64,000 nt of DNA from CAYSXY01 sp964435165 (GCA_964435165.1 CAYSXY010000005.1:8466-72465); one strand, 5' to 3'; counted from the first letter of the stretch, positions 24,372 to 32,958 are shown. Translations and numbers: made by a program. The notes: generated by a model from the letters alone, not told the origin.

Positions 24372-25350
24372 ACAGGTCAGTAGAGATGTAACGTTCGGCA
24401 GAGGAGGCAACGATAACCACAATGGTTTTGCCCTTCATGTCCGGGCGGGCTGCCACTTCCAGTGCGGCGGCAATGGTGGCCCCGCTTGAGATGCCGACTG
24501 GCAGGCCTTCGTCGTGCGCTGCCTTGCGGGCGGTGGCGAAGGCGGTTTCATTGCCAATGGTCACCACTTCATCGATGATCTCTTTGTCGAGTACCTCCGG
24601 TACAAAGCCTGCGCCAATGCCTTGAATTTTATGCGGGCCGGGCTGACCGCCGGACAGAACCGGGCTGTCCTCCGGCTCTACGGCGATGATCTTAATGTCC
24701 GGGTTCAGGCGTTTGAGCACGCGCCCGGTGCCGGTGACGGTACCACCGGTGCCGACACCGCTGATGAAGACATCGACCTTGCCTTCCGTATCTGTCCAGA
24801 TTTCTTCGGCGGTGGTTTCCACATGCACCAACGGGTTGCTCGGGTTTTTGAATTGCTGAAGCATCACAGCCTTAGGGTTGCTGCTGAGAATCTCTTCGGC
24901 TTTTTCAATGGCGCCGCGCATGCCTTTGGCAGCGGGTGTTAATTCCAGTTCCGCGCCCAGCAATTTGAGCATTTTGCGTCGTTCAATCGACATGCTTTCC
25001 GGCATGGTGAGAATAATCTTGTAGCCTTTTGCAGCAGCGACGAATGCCAGCGCAATGCCGGTGTTACCAGAGGTGGGTTCCACTAAAACGGAGTCCTTCT
25101 GCAGGCGTCCCTCGCGCTCTGCCATCTCAACCATTGAGTAGGCGATACGGTCTTTGACGGAGGAAAGCGGGTTGAAGAATTCCAGTTTTGCCAGCACATC
25201 GCCAACACAGCCAGCCTCTTCGGCCATGCGGTGCAGGCGTACCAGCGGCGTGTTGCCGATGGTCTCTAATATATTATCGTAAATTTTGCCACGACCGGTC
25301 GCTTCCAGCGCCAGTTCATGGTTGGTGGGAAGGGGGGCAACATTACTCAT
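24355..25350 (-). CDS. cysK: Cysteine synthase A
   Basis: PLP enzyme joining sulfide with O-acetylserine to make cysteine. The 331 residues include IGNTPLVRLH, the PLP lysine in PLSSVKDRIAYSMVE (about residue 66), the substrate loop VEPTSGNTGIALA and the phosphate-binding GVGTGGTVTGTGR. An extra N-terminal stretch of about 20 residues precedes the conserved domain. The upstream Rrf2 regulator gene ends 22 bp beyond, on the same strand, and probably controls it. Confidence 0.96.
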   Translation of the reverse strand: MSNVAPLPTNHELALEATGRGKIYDNILETIGNTPLVRLHRMAEEAGCVGDVLAKLEFFNPLSSVKDRIAYSMVEMAEREGRLQKDSVLVEPTSGNTGIALAFVAAAKGYKIILTMPESMSIERRKMLKLLGAELELTPAAKGMRGAIEKAEEILSSNPKAVMLQQFKNPSNPLVHVETTAEEIWTDTEGKVDVFISGVGTGGTVTGTGRVLKRLNPDIKIIAVEPEDSPVLSGGQPGPHKIQGIGAGFVPEVLDKEIIDEVVTIGNETAFATARKAAHDEGLPVGISSGATIAAALEVAARPDMKGKTIVVIVASSAERYISTDLFAELG

Positions 25351-25374
25351 GGGTTCGTCCTTATGGTTGCGTGG

Positions 25375-25845
25375 TTAAATCGTAAAATCTTCGTTGGTTT
25401 GGCGTGATGCCGCCACCTTGACGGTAAATTCGGCGCAATCCTGCTCCGCTTTGCAGCATAATTCTTCCAGCGAGACGGTTTGCATCTCTTCGATAAAGCG
25501 CGTCATCGCGCTGTCGAGCAGTGGGGCGATAATACGCCTGCCAAGATCGGAACCGTACATATCATCAACCTCACCGGATGCAGACTCCTGCTGCAGTACA
25601 ACGCAGATATGACCAAGCGTGATGCGGCGGCGTTCACGGCCAAGCACATAGCCACCACGTGGCCCACGCAAGCCACGCAGGACACCGTCATGCACCAGGC
25701 GCTGCATGATATGCTCAAGGTAACGCCCGGGAAAATCCAGATGCTGGGCGAGTTGCTTGCTGCTGACCGGCCCTTGCCGCGAATGTTGGGCAATGAAGAG
25801 CACAGCTTCCAAAGCAAGCATGGTTTTTTTCGATGGGGTAAGCAT
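25375..25845 (-). CDS. Rrf2 family transcriptional regulator
   Basis: The winged helix-turn-helix is clear: ALEAVLFIAQH, SSKQLAQHLDFPGRYLEHIMQRLVHDGVLRGLRGPRGGYVLGR. The C-terminal part has three cysteines (LCCKAEQDC) but not the C-x5-C-x5-C spacing of the IscR cluster site. Its position immediately upstream of cysK suggests a regulator of cysteine synthesis like CymR. ATG 25845 is chosen over a TTG at 25878. Confidence 0.88.
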   Translation of the reverse strand: MLTPSKKTMLALEAVLFIAQHSRQGPVSSKQLAQHLDFPGRYLEHIMQRLVHDGVLRGLRGPRGGYVLGRERRRITLGHICVVLQQESASGEVDDMYGSDLGRRIIAPLLDSAMTRFIEEMQTVSLEELCCKAEQDCAEFTVKVAASRQTNEDFTI

Positions 25846-25948
25846 GGTTGGTGTGTTGTCTGTTCTTTCTAAGATCAACGATTGTTACTGTTGCGGTCCT
25901 GTAGATCGTTCATTGGCGATAATGCTGGACCGGAATGAATATCACATA

Positions 25949-26449
25949 TTAATGCGTTCCGGTTGAGCCGAACCCTCCTTCTCCACGACCGGTTTTGGCG
26001 AGCTTTTGGACCGGCTCCCATTCAATACGCGTGACAGGGGCGACAACCATCTGGGCGACGCGCATACCCCGGCTGATGGTGATGGGGTCGCTACCGAGAT
26101 TAATCAGGATCACTTTGATTTCGCCGCGATAATCGGCATCAATGGTGCCGGGCGTGTTCAGACAGGTGATGCCATGCTTGATGGCCAGGCCGGAGCGGGG
26201 GCGGATTTGCGCTTCAAACCCATCCGGCAGAGCGATGCACAGGCCGGTCGGGATCATCGCGCGTTCCATCGGACGCAGCGTCACTTCATCGGTGACGGCG
26301 GCGAGCAGGTCGCAGCCGGCGCTGTGAGGCGTGGCATAGGTGGGAAGTGGCAGATCGCTGGCATGCGGCATGCGTACGACCTGTACGGCAATCAGATTGT
26401 CATCGTCATCACGGCTGGAGGCCAGCATTAAAGAAGATTCTCGACTCAT
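25949..26449 (-). CDS. dut: Deoxyuridine 5'-triphosphate nucleotidohydrolase (dUTPase)
   Basis: Trimeric dUTPase removes dUTP and supplies dUMP. The five family motifs are seen: SAGCDLLAA, the region before IRPRSGLAIKHG, GTIDADYRGEI, MRVAQMVV and the Gly-rich tail GRGEGGFGSTG. At 166 residues it has about 15 extra N-terminal residues. Its ATG overlaps the coaBC stop (ATGA), so it is translated with coaBC, an arrangement usual for Alphaproteobacteria. Confidence 0.96.
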   Translation of the reverse strand: MSRESSLMLASSRDDDDNLIAVQVVRMPHASDLPLPTYATPHSAGCDLLAAVTDEVTLRPMERAMIPTGLCIALPDGFEAQIRPRSGLAIKHGITCLNTPGTIDADYRGEIKVILINLGSDPITISRGMRVAQMVVAPVTRIEWEPVQKLAKTGRGEGGFGSTGTH

Positions 26450-28153
26450 GCGGAGGTTACTTTCGTGGTTGTTTGGGGTTGATTGAAATGAGAGGCAATA
26501 CGTTCGGCAAGCAAGGTTGCCGCTTCTGATTTAGGCATATCCGGCCAGCTCTCGCAACCCTCATCCGTTAGAAGATGGAGCCGGGTGCGTTCATCTCCAA
26601 AGATAGAGCCGTCTGAGACATCATTGGCCAGCAGCCAGTCACATTGTTTGCGTGTACGTTTAGCATTTGCTGTTTCCAGTAGCTGCTCATTGTCCTCAAT
26701 TGTTTCGGCAGCGAAGCCGATGACAAGTGACGGGCGCTCAGAATGCATGGCGACATGGTGGACGATATCCGGCGTTTGCGTCAGGGTTAATGATGGCGGT
26801 GAGTGATCATCGCGTTTTTTGAGTTTGGTCGCGCTGACGGATGCTACCTGCCAGTCGGCGACGGCAGCCGCCCCGATAAAGATGTCGGCGGGAAGTGAAG
26901 TCAGGCAGGCATCCATCATTTGCGCGGCGGATTCGACCTCAACGCGCTGCACAGCTGCTGGAGATGGCAGGTTGGTCGGGCCTGAGACCAATGTGACATG
27001 TGCGCCTTGCGCTGCCAGCGCTTCGGCAATGGCATAGCCCTGTTTGCCGCTGGAGCGATTGCCGAGAAAGCGCACCGGGTCGATCGCCTCGAATGTTGGG
27101 CCGGCGGTGACGATTGCATGAAGGCCATGCAATGGCTCACTGTCAGTATTCGCTGCGCTTACACCATGAGGTGAGCTCAAGGAGTTGTCCTGTTTGCCTC
27201 CGGTATTCGCTGCGCTTANNNNNNNNNNNNNNNNNNNNNNNNNNNNNNNNNNNNNNNNNNNNNNNNNNNNNNNNNNNNNNNNNNNNNNNNNNNNNNNNNN
27301 NNNNNNNNNNNNNNNNNNAGCTCAAGGAGTTGTCCTGTTTGCCTCCGGTATTTGCTGCGCTCATCCCATGAGGTGAGCTCAAGGAGTTGTCCTGTTTGCC
27401 TCCGGTATTCGCTGCGCTTACACCATGAGGCGAGCTCAAGGAGTTGTCCTGTTTGCCTCCGGTATTTGCTGCGCTCATCCCATGAGGCGAGCTCAAGGAG
27501 TTGTCCTGTTTGCCTCCGGTATTTGCTGCGCTCATCCCATGAGGCGAGCTCAAGGCTGCTGAATCATACATGCGGCCACGTTCAGGGTTTGTATGGCTGG
27601 CTGACCATGTGTTATCCCGTTTGAAGTTCAGGATGTGATTGCGTATGTCATCAATCTCAGCCATGCGGCCGGTGCCGCTCTCGCCGCAGGCCATCTCGCC
27701 GGATTCTGGTTCAATGAAGGTGATGCCGTCTTTCTCAAGTTGGGCAATATTGCGCTGTGTGGCGGGGTGTTCCCACATTCGGTGATTCATGGCAGGGGCG
27801 GCGAGCACCGGGCTATCCGTGGCCAACAGCACGGCGCTGGCAAGGCAATCAGCCCGCCCCGACGCCATTTTGGCGAGAAAGTCGGCGCTGGCGGGGGCAA
27901 TGCAAATCAGGTCATTCTCACGCGACAGGCGGATATGGCCCATCTCGGTTTCATCTTTCAATGAGAAGAGGTCACTATAGACGGGTTGTTCGCTGAGGCT
28001 GGCGACAGAAAGAGGGGTGACAAATTCTGCCCCGCCCTTGGTGAGAATGGTGGTGATGGTGATATCATGCTCACGCAGCCGACGAATTAGCTCCAGGCTT
28101 TTATAGGCCGCTACGCTGCCCGTGATGATGAGAAGCAGGTTTTTGCACTGCAT
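26446..28153 (-). CDS. coaBC: Bifunctional phosphopantothenoylcysteine decarboxylase/synthetase, interrupted by assembly gap
   Basis: CoaBC makes 4'-phosphopantetheine precursor for coenzyme A. The CoaC half starts at ATG 28153 (MQCKNLLLIITGSVAAYKSL) and holds the PAMNHRMWEHP and ACGESGTGRMAE motifs. The CoaB half has VTAGPTFEAIDPVRFLGNRSSGKQG and AAAVADW. Between them lies a tandem 57-bp coding repeat (19-residue unit SSPHGMSAANTGGKQDNSL) containing a 100-N gap. The frames on the two sides differ only because 100 is not a multiple of three; on both sides the repeat reads in the same phase as its domain, so the gene is probably intact. Earlier frame up to 28222 lacks family similarity. Confidence 0.9.
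27147..27555. repeat. 57-bp tandem repeat array inside coaBC
   Basis: Four full units are visible at 27319-27375, 27376-27432, 27433-27489 and 27490-27546, with part units on the other side of the gap and at both ends. Two unit versions alternate, differing at four positions (such as TATTTGCTGCGCTCATCC and TATTCGCTGCGCTTACACC). The array encodes a hydrophilic linker of 19-residue units between the CoaC and CoaB domains. True copy number is hidden by the gap. Confidence 0.9.
27219..27318. other. Assembly gap of 100 N
   Basis: Exactly 100 unknown bases, a conventional placeholder. It falls within the 57-bp tandem array, so the gap was probably caused by the repeat and its real length is unknown. 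Confidence 0.95.
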
Positions 28154-28506
28154 GATGTGTAAAATTCTTATTTTACCAACAAAATTATGTGTAATTGTAG
28201 ATGAGATTACTAACCAGGGCAAGAGAAAGAGCTGGGTGAGCGTATTTTTCGGTGCCGTTTTACATAAAATATCTGCGTTTGGAATCCTGGCGCAGCATGG
28301 ATGCTTCTCTCACGATGCTCACTCAGCATGACATGGCGAGTGCAGCGATTCATGAGGATGTAATGTTCGCATAATTCATTTGTCGGTTTAACCGGCGAAT
28401 CCAGCATAACACGTTTTTCGAGCCACGCCGGGCCTGCTGCCCCGACTACTGTTATCATGTCATATTAGCGAGAAATGGATTCCGGATAGCCTCGTGATCA
28501 CGTGAT

Positions 28507-28562
28507 TGCCTCCGGAATTGTATTCACAATTCCATGAGGCGCAGCTCAAGGCTGCTGACTCG
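28507..28562. repeat. Degenerate intergenic copy of the coaBC/ubiE repeat
   Basis: The sequence runs GCCTCCGGAATTGTATTC, then CCATGAGGCGCAGCTCAAGG, then CTGCTGA, matching the unit in coaBC (GCCTCCGGTATTCGCTGCG ... CATGAGGCGAGCTCAAGG ... CTGCTGA). It differs mainly in the centre, where a small ATTGTATTCACAAT palindrome replaces the usual bases. Confidence 0.65.
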
Positions 28563-28585
28563 GCTTCCAGAATGACAAAGAGAGT

Positions 28586-28630
28586 CGTCATCCTGAGCGA
28601 AGAGCCAATGGCTCTAGTCGAAGGATCTAC
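28586..28630. repeat. REP-like block
   Basis: GTCATCCTGAGCGAAGAGCC faces GGCTCTAGTCGAAGGATCTA. The inner AGAGCCAATGGCTCT is a perfect palindrome. Blocks of this wording are common short intergenic repeats in Alphaproteobacteria; only one copy is seen here. Confidence 0.5.
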
Positions 28631-28745
28631 CATGATATATGGAAGGCCTGTATTGATGAGGAGTGGATAGTGCCTCATGGGGGTGCAATGCCAGTTAAAA
28701 CAAAAGGGAGGTGTCTCACGACAGATCCCCTTGTTCCGACTTTGA

Positions 28746-29027
28746 CTACTCGCTGTCGCTTTCGTCTTCGTCGGCATCTCGTACATCCAGCAGAATTCGA
28801 TTGCTGGCTGTACTCTTTGTAGCGGAATATGGAACGTAGCTTGGATTTAGCCGCGCCATCTCTTGCATAGATGATGCAAAGTGTGCGTCTGTTTCCAGGA
28901 GTTCGTCCACCATCCGCTTGGCGGCACGCATGTTGCCTCCCTCACTTGGGGTGAGGGTGCCCGTCAAATCGATGATGAGCAAACCGCGATTGCCCCCGCG
29001 GCGTGGGGGTTGGCTATGGTTAGCCAT
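28746..29027 (-). CDS. Small acidic-tailed protein of unknown function
   Basis: The 93-residue product is not recognised. GAGGTGA lies 7 bases before ATG 29027, a good ribosome site. The N-terminus is basic with PPRRGGNRG, the middle has a plausible helix (MRAAKRMVDELLETDAHFAS) and the last ten residues are nearly all Asp, Glu and Ser. Two parts of the gene (around 28938 and 28995) are small GC-rich palindromes of the kind found in intergenic repeats, so part of the frame may be repeat-derived. Confidence 0.5.
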   Translation of the reverse strand: MANHSQPPRRGGNRGLLIIDLTGTLTPSEGGNMRAAKRMVDELLETDAHFASSMQEMARLNPSYVPYSATKSTASNRILLDVRDADEDESDSE

Positions 29028-29385
29028 GGGTCACCTCTATCGGCAACTCAGAGAGGGAAGAGCCCTCTCAATCCAAATGCACACAATCAACAATGAAAAA
29101 TTCAATGAAGTGTACGTGTTAACAATAGCAGAATTGTGTTACTTTTTCGAGAAATGACTGCAGTGACAGCTAGAGTGCAGATATCAGAGTGTTATTTGCC
29201 GTTTTGATCGGCGCGTGGTTGCTATTCCCTTATGTTTCCGGGCTAGAAGATTCCAGCTTTCGCTGGAATGACAGGTTGGACAATTCTGCGAAGATGATGG
29301 ATTCGCCAGTCAAGCCGGCAAATGACACTTATTGTAGTAGTGAATTTTGAAGTGCTTAGGCGGAGAGTCGTGGTGCCGTCGATTG
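29028..29385. other. Gene-free region with one REP-like palindrome
   Basis: AT-rich at its left end. The only structure is the perfect palindrome-like ATTCCAGCTTTCGCTGGAAT at 29250-29269. No frame with a ribosome site or protein-like composition was found. Confidence 0.5.
29250..29269. repeat. REP-like palindrome
   Basis: ATTCCAGC-TTTC-GCTGGAAT has 8-base arms. Followed by GACAGG, it matches the wording of the composite repeat at 38249-38328 (CCCAGCGTTCGCTGGGATGAC). Confidence 0.65.
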
Positions 29386-30927
29386 TTACAGCAGCGCTTT
29401 AATCTCCAGTGCGACCAGCAAGGCCAGAGCGGTGGCGGTGAGCCACAGGAGCAGGCGCGGGGTGCGGCCTCGGCGGGCGAAGTGTTTGGCGGTGTCCGGG
29501 TGCAGGCTGACTCCCTCGCGCTCAATACGCTGTAAGATGCGTTCGGCCCTGCTGACGAGTGACGGGAGCGTTTGCATCAGGCGAGTAGCATCGCGTAGCC
29601 GATCCTGCAACTGCGCTTTGGGGCCAAGTTGGGCGCTGATGGTCTCGCGGATCAGCGGTTCGGCCTGTTCCCACATATTGGTATCAGGGTAGAGGTGGCG
29701 GCCAATGCCTTCGACCAGCACCAGGCTTTTTTGCAGCAGCAGTAATTGCGGCTGGGTTTCCATCTTGAATGTTTCGGTAACGGAAAAGAGTTGGGCTAGC
29801 ATGCGCGCGGCTGATATTTCTGACAGCGGTTTGCCCATGATCGGCTCAGAGATGGAGCGGCAGGCGCGGGCAAATTCGGCGACATCCTGATCCGGCGGGA
29901 TATAGCCGGCATCAAAATGCACCTGAGCCACGCGCAGGTAGTCGCGGGTGAGAAAGCCGTACAGCATCTCGACCAGATAGAGCCGTTCGCGGCGGGTCAG
30001 GCGGCCCATAATGCCGAAATCAACAGCGACAAGCCGCCCTTCACTATCGACAAACAAGTTGCCCATATGCATATCGGCATGAAAAAACCCATCGCGATAA
30101 GCCTGAGCGAAAAATGCCATGCCGGATCGCTCGACAATGGTGGGCAGGTCATGCCCGGCGGCGAGCAGCGCTGCTTTGTCATAGAGCGGTATGCCGTCGA
30201 TCCATTCCATGGTCAGCACGCGTGCACCGGTGCGCGTCCAGTCAATGTCCGGCACACGGTAATAATCGAAATCGGCCATATTTTCGGCCAGTTCGCTGGC
30301 GGCGGCAGCCTCAAAACGTAAGTCCATCTCCATGGAGACGGTTTGTTCGAAAATATCAATTACCTCCATCGGTTTGAGGCGACGGGCGGCGGGCATATAG
30401 CGTTCGATCAGCCTGGCCATCCAATGCATGCTGGCAATATCACGCGCGAAGGCGCGGCGCACGCCGGGACGGATGACTTTCACGGCAACCGGGCGTCCTT
30501 CAATGGTGCGGGCGCGATGGACCTGAGCGATCGAGGCGGCGGCGACCGCCTGTTCCTCAAAATGCTCGAACATCTGTTCCAGCGGTGCTTCGAGCTCTTC
30601 TTCAATAATGGCCCTGGCTTCGTCATAGGAAAAAGGAGGCAGGCGATCTTGCAGGCGAGTGAGTTTGGTCGCCATTTCTTCGCCAATAATGTCGGCGCGT
30701 GAGGCAAGAGCCTGGCCCAGTTTGATGAATGTCGGGCCGAGTGATTCCAGCGCACTGGCAAGTTTTTCACCGGGGCTGCGATCAGGGTCGCGCCTGGCCA
30801 CCAGCCTGCCCAGCATTTGCAATGTTGGGGCGGTGTTGCTGTGCTTCAGCAGTGAAAATATATCATTTCGGGCCAGAACCCACATAATGCGGGTGAGGTG
30901 CAGGCTATGGCGAAGGCGAGTAAGCAT
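29386..30927 (-). CDS. ubiB: UbiB family atypical kinase for ubiquinone biosynthesis
   Basis: UbiB/COQ8 proteins are membrane-bound ATPases that support ubiquinone assembly. The 513 residues contain the diagnostic KxGQ motif in LGPTFIKLGQALASRADI (about residue 75), the alanine-rich loop AAASIAQVHRA replacing the glycine loop, FHADMHMGNLFVD and VDFGIMGRL. The C-terminus has a hydrophobic helix (LLLWLTATALALLVALE) as membrane anchor. It follows ubiE by 14 bp on the same strand. Confidence 0.96.
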   Translation of the reverse strand: MLTRLRHSLHLTRIMWVLARNDIFSLLKHSNTAPTLQMLGRLVARRDPDRSPGEKLASALESLGPTFIKLGQALASRADIIGEEMATKLTRLQDRLPPFSYDEARAIIEEELEAPLEQMFEHFEEQAVAAASIAQVHRARTIEGRPVAVKVIRPGVRRAFARDIASMHWMARLIERYMPAARRLKPMEVIDIFEQTVSMEMDLRFEAAAASELAENMADFDYYRVPDIDWTRTGARVLTMEWIDGIPLYDKAALLAAGHDLPTIVERSGMAFFAQAYRDGFFHADMHMGNLFVDSEGRLVAVDFGIMGRLTRRERLYLVEMLYGFLTRDYLRVAQVHFDAGYIPPDQDVAEFARACRSISEPIMGKPLSEISAARMLAQLFSVTETFKMETQPQLLLLQKSLVLVEGIGRHLYPDTNMWEQAEPLIRETISAQLGPKAQLQDRLRDATRLMQTLPSLVSRAERILQRIEREGVSLHPDTAKHFARRGRTPRLLLWLTATALALLVALEIKALL

Positions 30928-30941
30928 GAGACTCTTTCCTG

Positions 30942-31892
30942 CTATTTCCAGCCGCTATGGATGTTGACGATACCACCGGATAGCGGCGTGGTCTGTAAGC
31001 GTCTGAATCCACTTTGTTTCATCATGTGCTGAAATGCAGGGGTGGCGGGGAAGGTGCGAATGCTGTCTACCAGATAGCGATAGGGCGATGCGTCGCCGGT
31101 GATGATTCGGCCCAGGAGGGGGATCAGCGTGTGAGAATAGCGGTCGTAGATCGGTTGAAGCAATGTGTGGGTGTGCGGCGAAAATTCCATACAGAGAAAA
31201 TGCCCGCCTGAGCGTAGCACACGGTAGGCTTCATTGAGTGCCGTTTGTATATCGGCGACATTGCGAATGCCGAAGGCGATGGTGTAGCCATCCATGTGAT
31301 TGTCTGGCAGTGGAATAGCTTCCGCAGAGCAGGTGAGGAATTCCAGGGCTGCATGTTGTGTGTTTTCGCTGTCGTGATTTGAGTCGAACTCAGGAGTTTG
31401 TTCTGTTTGCCTCCAGTATTCGCTCTGCTCATCCCATGAGGCGAACTCAGGGCTGCTACACTTCTCCATGGTAGGGTAATAGCGAAGCTGGTCGATGGCG
31501 CGTTTTTTGCCTTCTGCCAGCATGGATGGGTTGATGTCGGCAATGGTGATGGTGGTGGTTTTTTGCTGTTGTGACTGGCTTTCACGTGCTGATATTTTTT
31601 GTACCAGCGCATCTTGAATGCGAAAGGCGATATCTCCCGTGCCGCCTGCCATGTCAAGATAGCGCCTGCCGGGCCATGGGGCGAGCATAGAGATCAGGCG
31701 ATTTTTCCACAGGCGGTGCATGCCGCCGCTCATCAGGTCATTCATCAGGTCGTATTTATTGGCCACGGCATCAAATACGCCGTTCACGCGCCGGGTTTTT
31801 TCTTCCCGGCTTACCTGCTCATATCCATAGTTAGTCGTTGTGTTCTCGCTGGGGGAGGCTGGGCTGGACACGTTATTTTCTCTATCATACAT
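30942..31892 (-). CDS. ubiE: Ubiquinone/menaquinone methyltransferase UbiE with repeat-derived insertion
   Basis: SAM-dependent C-methyltransferase of quinone synthesis. Motif I is YLDMAGGTGDIAFR and the family signatures FDAVANKYDLMNDLMSGGMHRLWK and YTIAFGIRNVADIQTALNEAYRVL are present. At 316 residues it exceeds the usual 230-260. The excess is mainly a roughly 40-residue insertion before ALEFLTCSAEAIPLP that includes SSPEFASWDEQSEYWRQTEQ, encoded by a copy of the 57-bp element also found in coaBC but read in a different frame. The insertion lies between motif I and motif II, so the fold can probably tolerate it as a loop. The gene is divergent from mutM. Confidence 0.93.
   Translation of the reverse strand: MYDRENNVSSPASPSENTTTNYGYEQVSREEKTRRVNGVFDAVANKYDLMNDLMSGGMHRLWKNRLISMLAPWPGRRYLDMAGGTGDIAFRIQDALVQKISARESQSQQQKTTTITIADINPSMLAEGKKRAIDQLRYYPTMEKCSSPEFASWDEQSEYWRQTEQTPEFDSNHDSENTQHAALEFLTCSAEAIPLPDNHMDGYTIAFGIRNVADIQTALNEAYRVLRSGGHFLCMEFSPHTHTLLQPIYDRYSHTLIPLLGRIITGDASPYRYLVDSIRTFPATPAFQHMMKQSGFRRLQTTPLSGGIVNIHSGWK
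31386..31457. repeat. Copy of the coaBC repeat inserted in ubiE
   Basis: The 72 bases align with one full coaBC unit plus its flanking CTGCT end: GAACTCAGGAGTTTGTTCTG, then TTTGCCTCCAGTATTCGCTC, then CATCCCATGAGGCGAACTCA. No stop codon appears in the ubiE frame, which is shifted by one base relative to the coaBC frame. Confidence 0.88.
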
Positions 31893-31932
31893 AAGGGGTG
31901 GCCATCATAATGTTTTCCTGGGAGGGCGCAAG

Positions 31933-32784
31933 GTGCCAGAATTGCCAGAAGTAGAAACGGTCTGTCAGGGGTTGCATCGCCACCTGAATGGGCAGCGCAT
32001 CGAACGGGTTGAGACATATCGCCCGGATATTCGTTATCCTATTCCGCAAGATTTGGAAGAACGCTGTGCTGGAGCCGTTATTACCAACGTGGCGCGCAGG
32101 GCAAAATATATTCTGCTATCGCTCGAGACAGAAGATGTGCTGGTTATTCACTTAGGCATGAGTGGCCAATTGCTCTATTTCACAGAAGAACAGATTCCCT
32201 TAAAGCACGATCATGTACAGTGGGGGCTGGCAGATGGTGCGGCGGTGATGTTTCGTGACCCACGGCGCTTTGGCTTTGTCGGTATCCTCCCTGTGGATGA
32301 GATGGAGACTCACTCCTGGTTTGCGCATTTAGGGCCGGAACCATTATCGGATGAATGGATGGCGGACGCATTGTTTGCCCAGTGTCAGCGCCGAAGCGGG
32401 CCGATCAAAAATCTATTGATGAATCAGGAAATGGTCGTGGGTATTGGCAATATTTATGCCTGCGAAGCATTATTCCGCAGCCGTATTCATCCCTTCATTT
32501 CAGCAAATCTATTGAGCATGCAACAATGTGAAGCCTTGGTTCAGGCGGTGAAGGATGTGTTGCTCGAAGCGATTGCCTCTGGCGGCTCCACCTTGCGCGA
32601 TTATGTGCGCTCCAGCGGAGATGTGGGCTATTTTCAGCATCAATTTGCCGTGTATGGTCGGGCGGAAGCGCAGTGCCTGCGCTGTGAGGCAGTGATTGAA
32701 CGGCAGGTATTGGGCGGGCGTTCAACTTTTTATTGTCCGTCTTGCCAGCCTGCATGCCACAGCGTATCACCTGCGGCTGCCTAA
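31933..32784 (+). CDS. mutM: Formamidopyrimidine-DNA glycosylase
   Basis: Fpg/MutM removes oxidised purines such as 8-oxoguanine. The start is GTG 31933, with GGGAGG eight or nine bases upstream, because the mature enzyme needs Pro as residue 2 (PELPEVETV). The catalytic Glu3 follows. The C-terminal zinc finger is present (CLRCEAVIERQ and FYCPSCQ), as is MNQEMVVGIGNIYACEALF. Length is 283. The 5' end overlaps nothing if this start is used; longer frames to 31840 run into ubiE. Confidence 0.96.
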   Translation: MPELPEVETVCQGLHRHLNGQRIERVETYRPDIRYPIPQDLEERCAGAVITNVARRAKYILLSLETEDVLVIHLGMSGQLLYFTEEQIPLKHDHVQWGLADGAAVMFRDPRRFGFVGILPVDEMETHSWFAHLGPEPLSDEWMADALFAQCQRRSGPIKNLLMNQEMVVGIGNIYACEALFRSRIHPFISANLLSMQQCEALVQAVKDVLLEAIASGGSTLRDYVRSSGDVGYFQHQFAVYGRAEAQCLRCEAVIERQVLGGRSTFYCPSCQPACHSVSPAAA

Positions 32785-32930
32785 GGATGCAGGCTCTGTT
32801 GCTTATGTGATGCTATATTTAGTAGTTGGTAGTAGATTGGTTACCATATATTGATTTCTGTGGACTTTTTTGGTAAGCTATTGAAGAAAAACATATAAAA
32901 AAATACTTATCCACAACGGCGTTTTGACCT

Positions 32931-32958
32931 TTGACGCCCCCTTTTTTTGTGCTAGCGT
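32931..32958 (+). promoter_or_regulatory. Putative sigma-70-type promoter
   Basis: TTGACG and TAGCGT are separated by 16 bases. It could drive rpsT or a short leader RNA ending near 33082. The -10 element matches weakly. Confidence 0.35.

Larger units (their letters stand above)
28154..28745. other. Gene-free, repeat-rich intergenic region
   Basis: No gene is supported here. It holds a degenerate copy of the coaBC/ubiE repeat (28507-28562) and a second repeat-like block at 28586-28630. Frames on the minus strand covering 28210-28458 and 28460-28786 translate these repeats and lack ribosome sites. Confidence 0.6.

Noticed and set aside
27319..27546. Direct repeats resembling a CRISPR array
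   Set aside because: The 57-bp units are contiguous without unique spacers, and they encode an in-frame protein linker.
27143..28222. Apparent frameshift between the CoaC and CoaB halves
   Set aside because: The shift equals 100 N modulo 3. The repeat on each side is read in the same phase, so the gap length is the cause.
28210..28786. Two minus-strand frames of 82 and 108 codons
   Set aside because: They translate intergenic repeat sequence (for example VDPSTRAIGSSLRMT), lack ribosome sites and look unlike protein.
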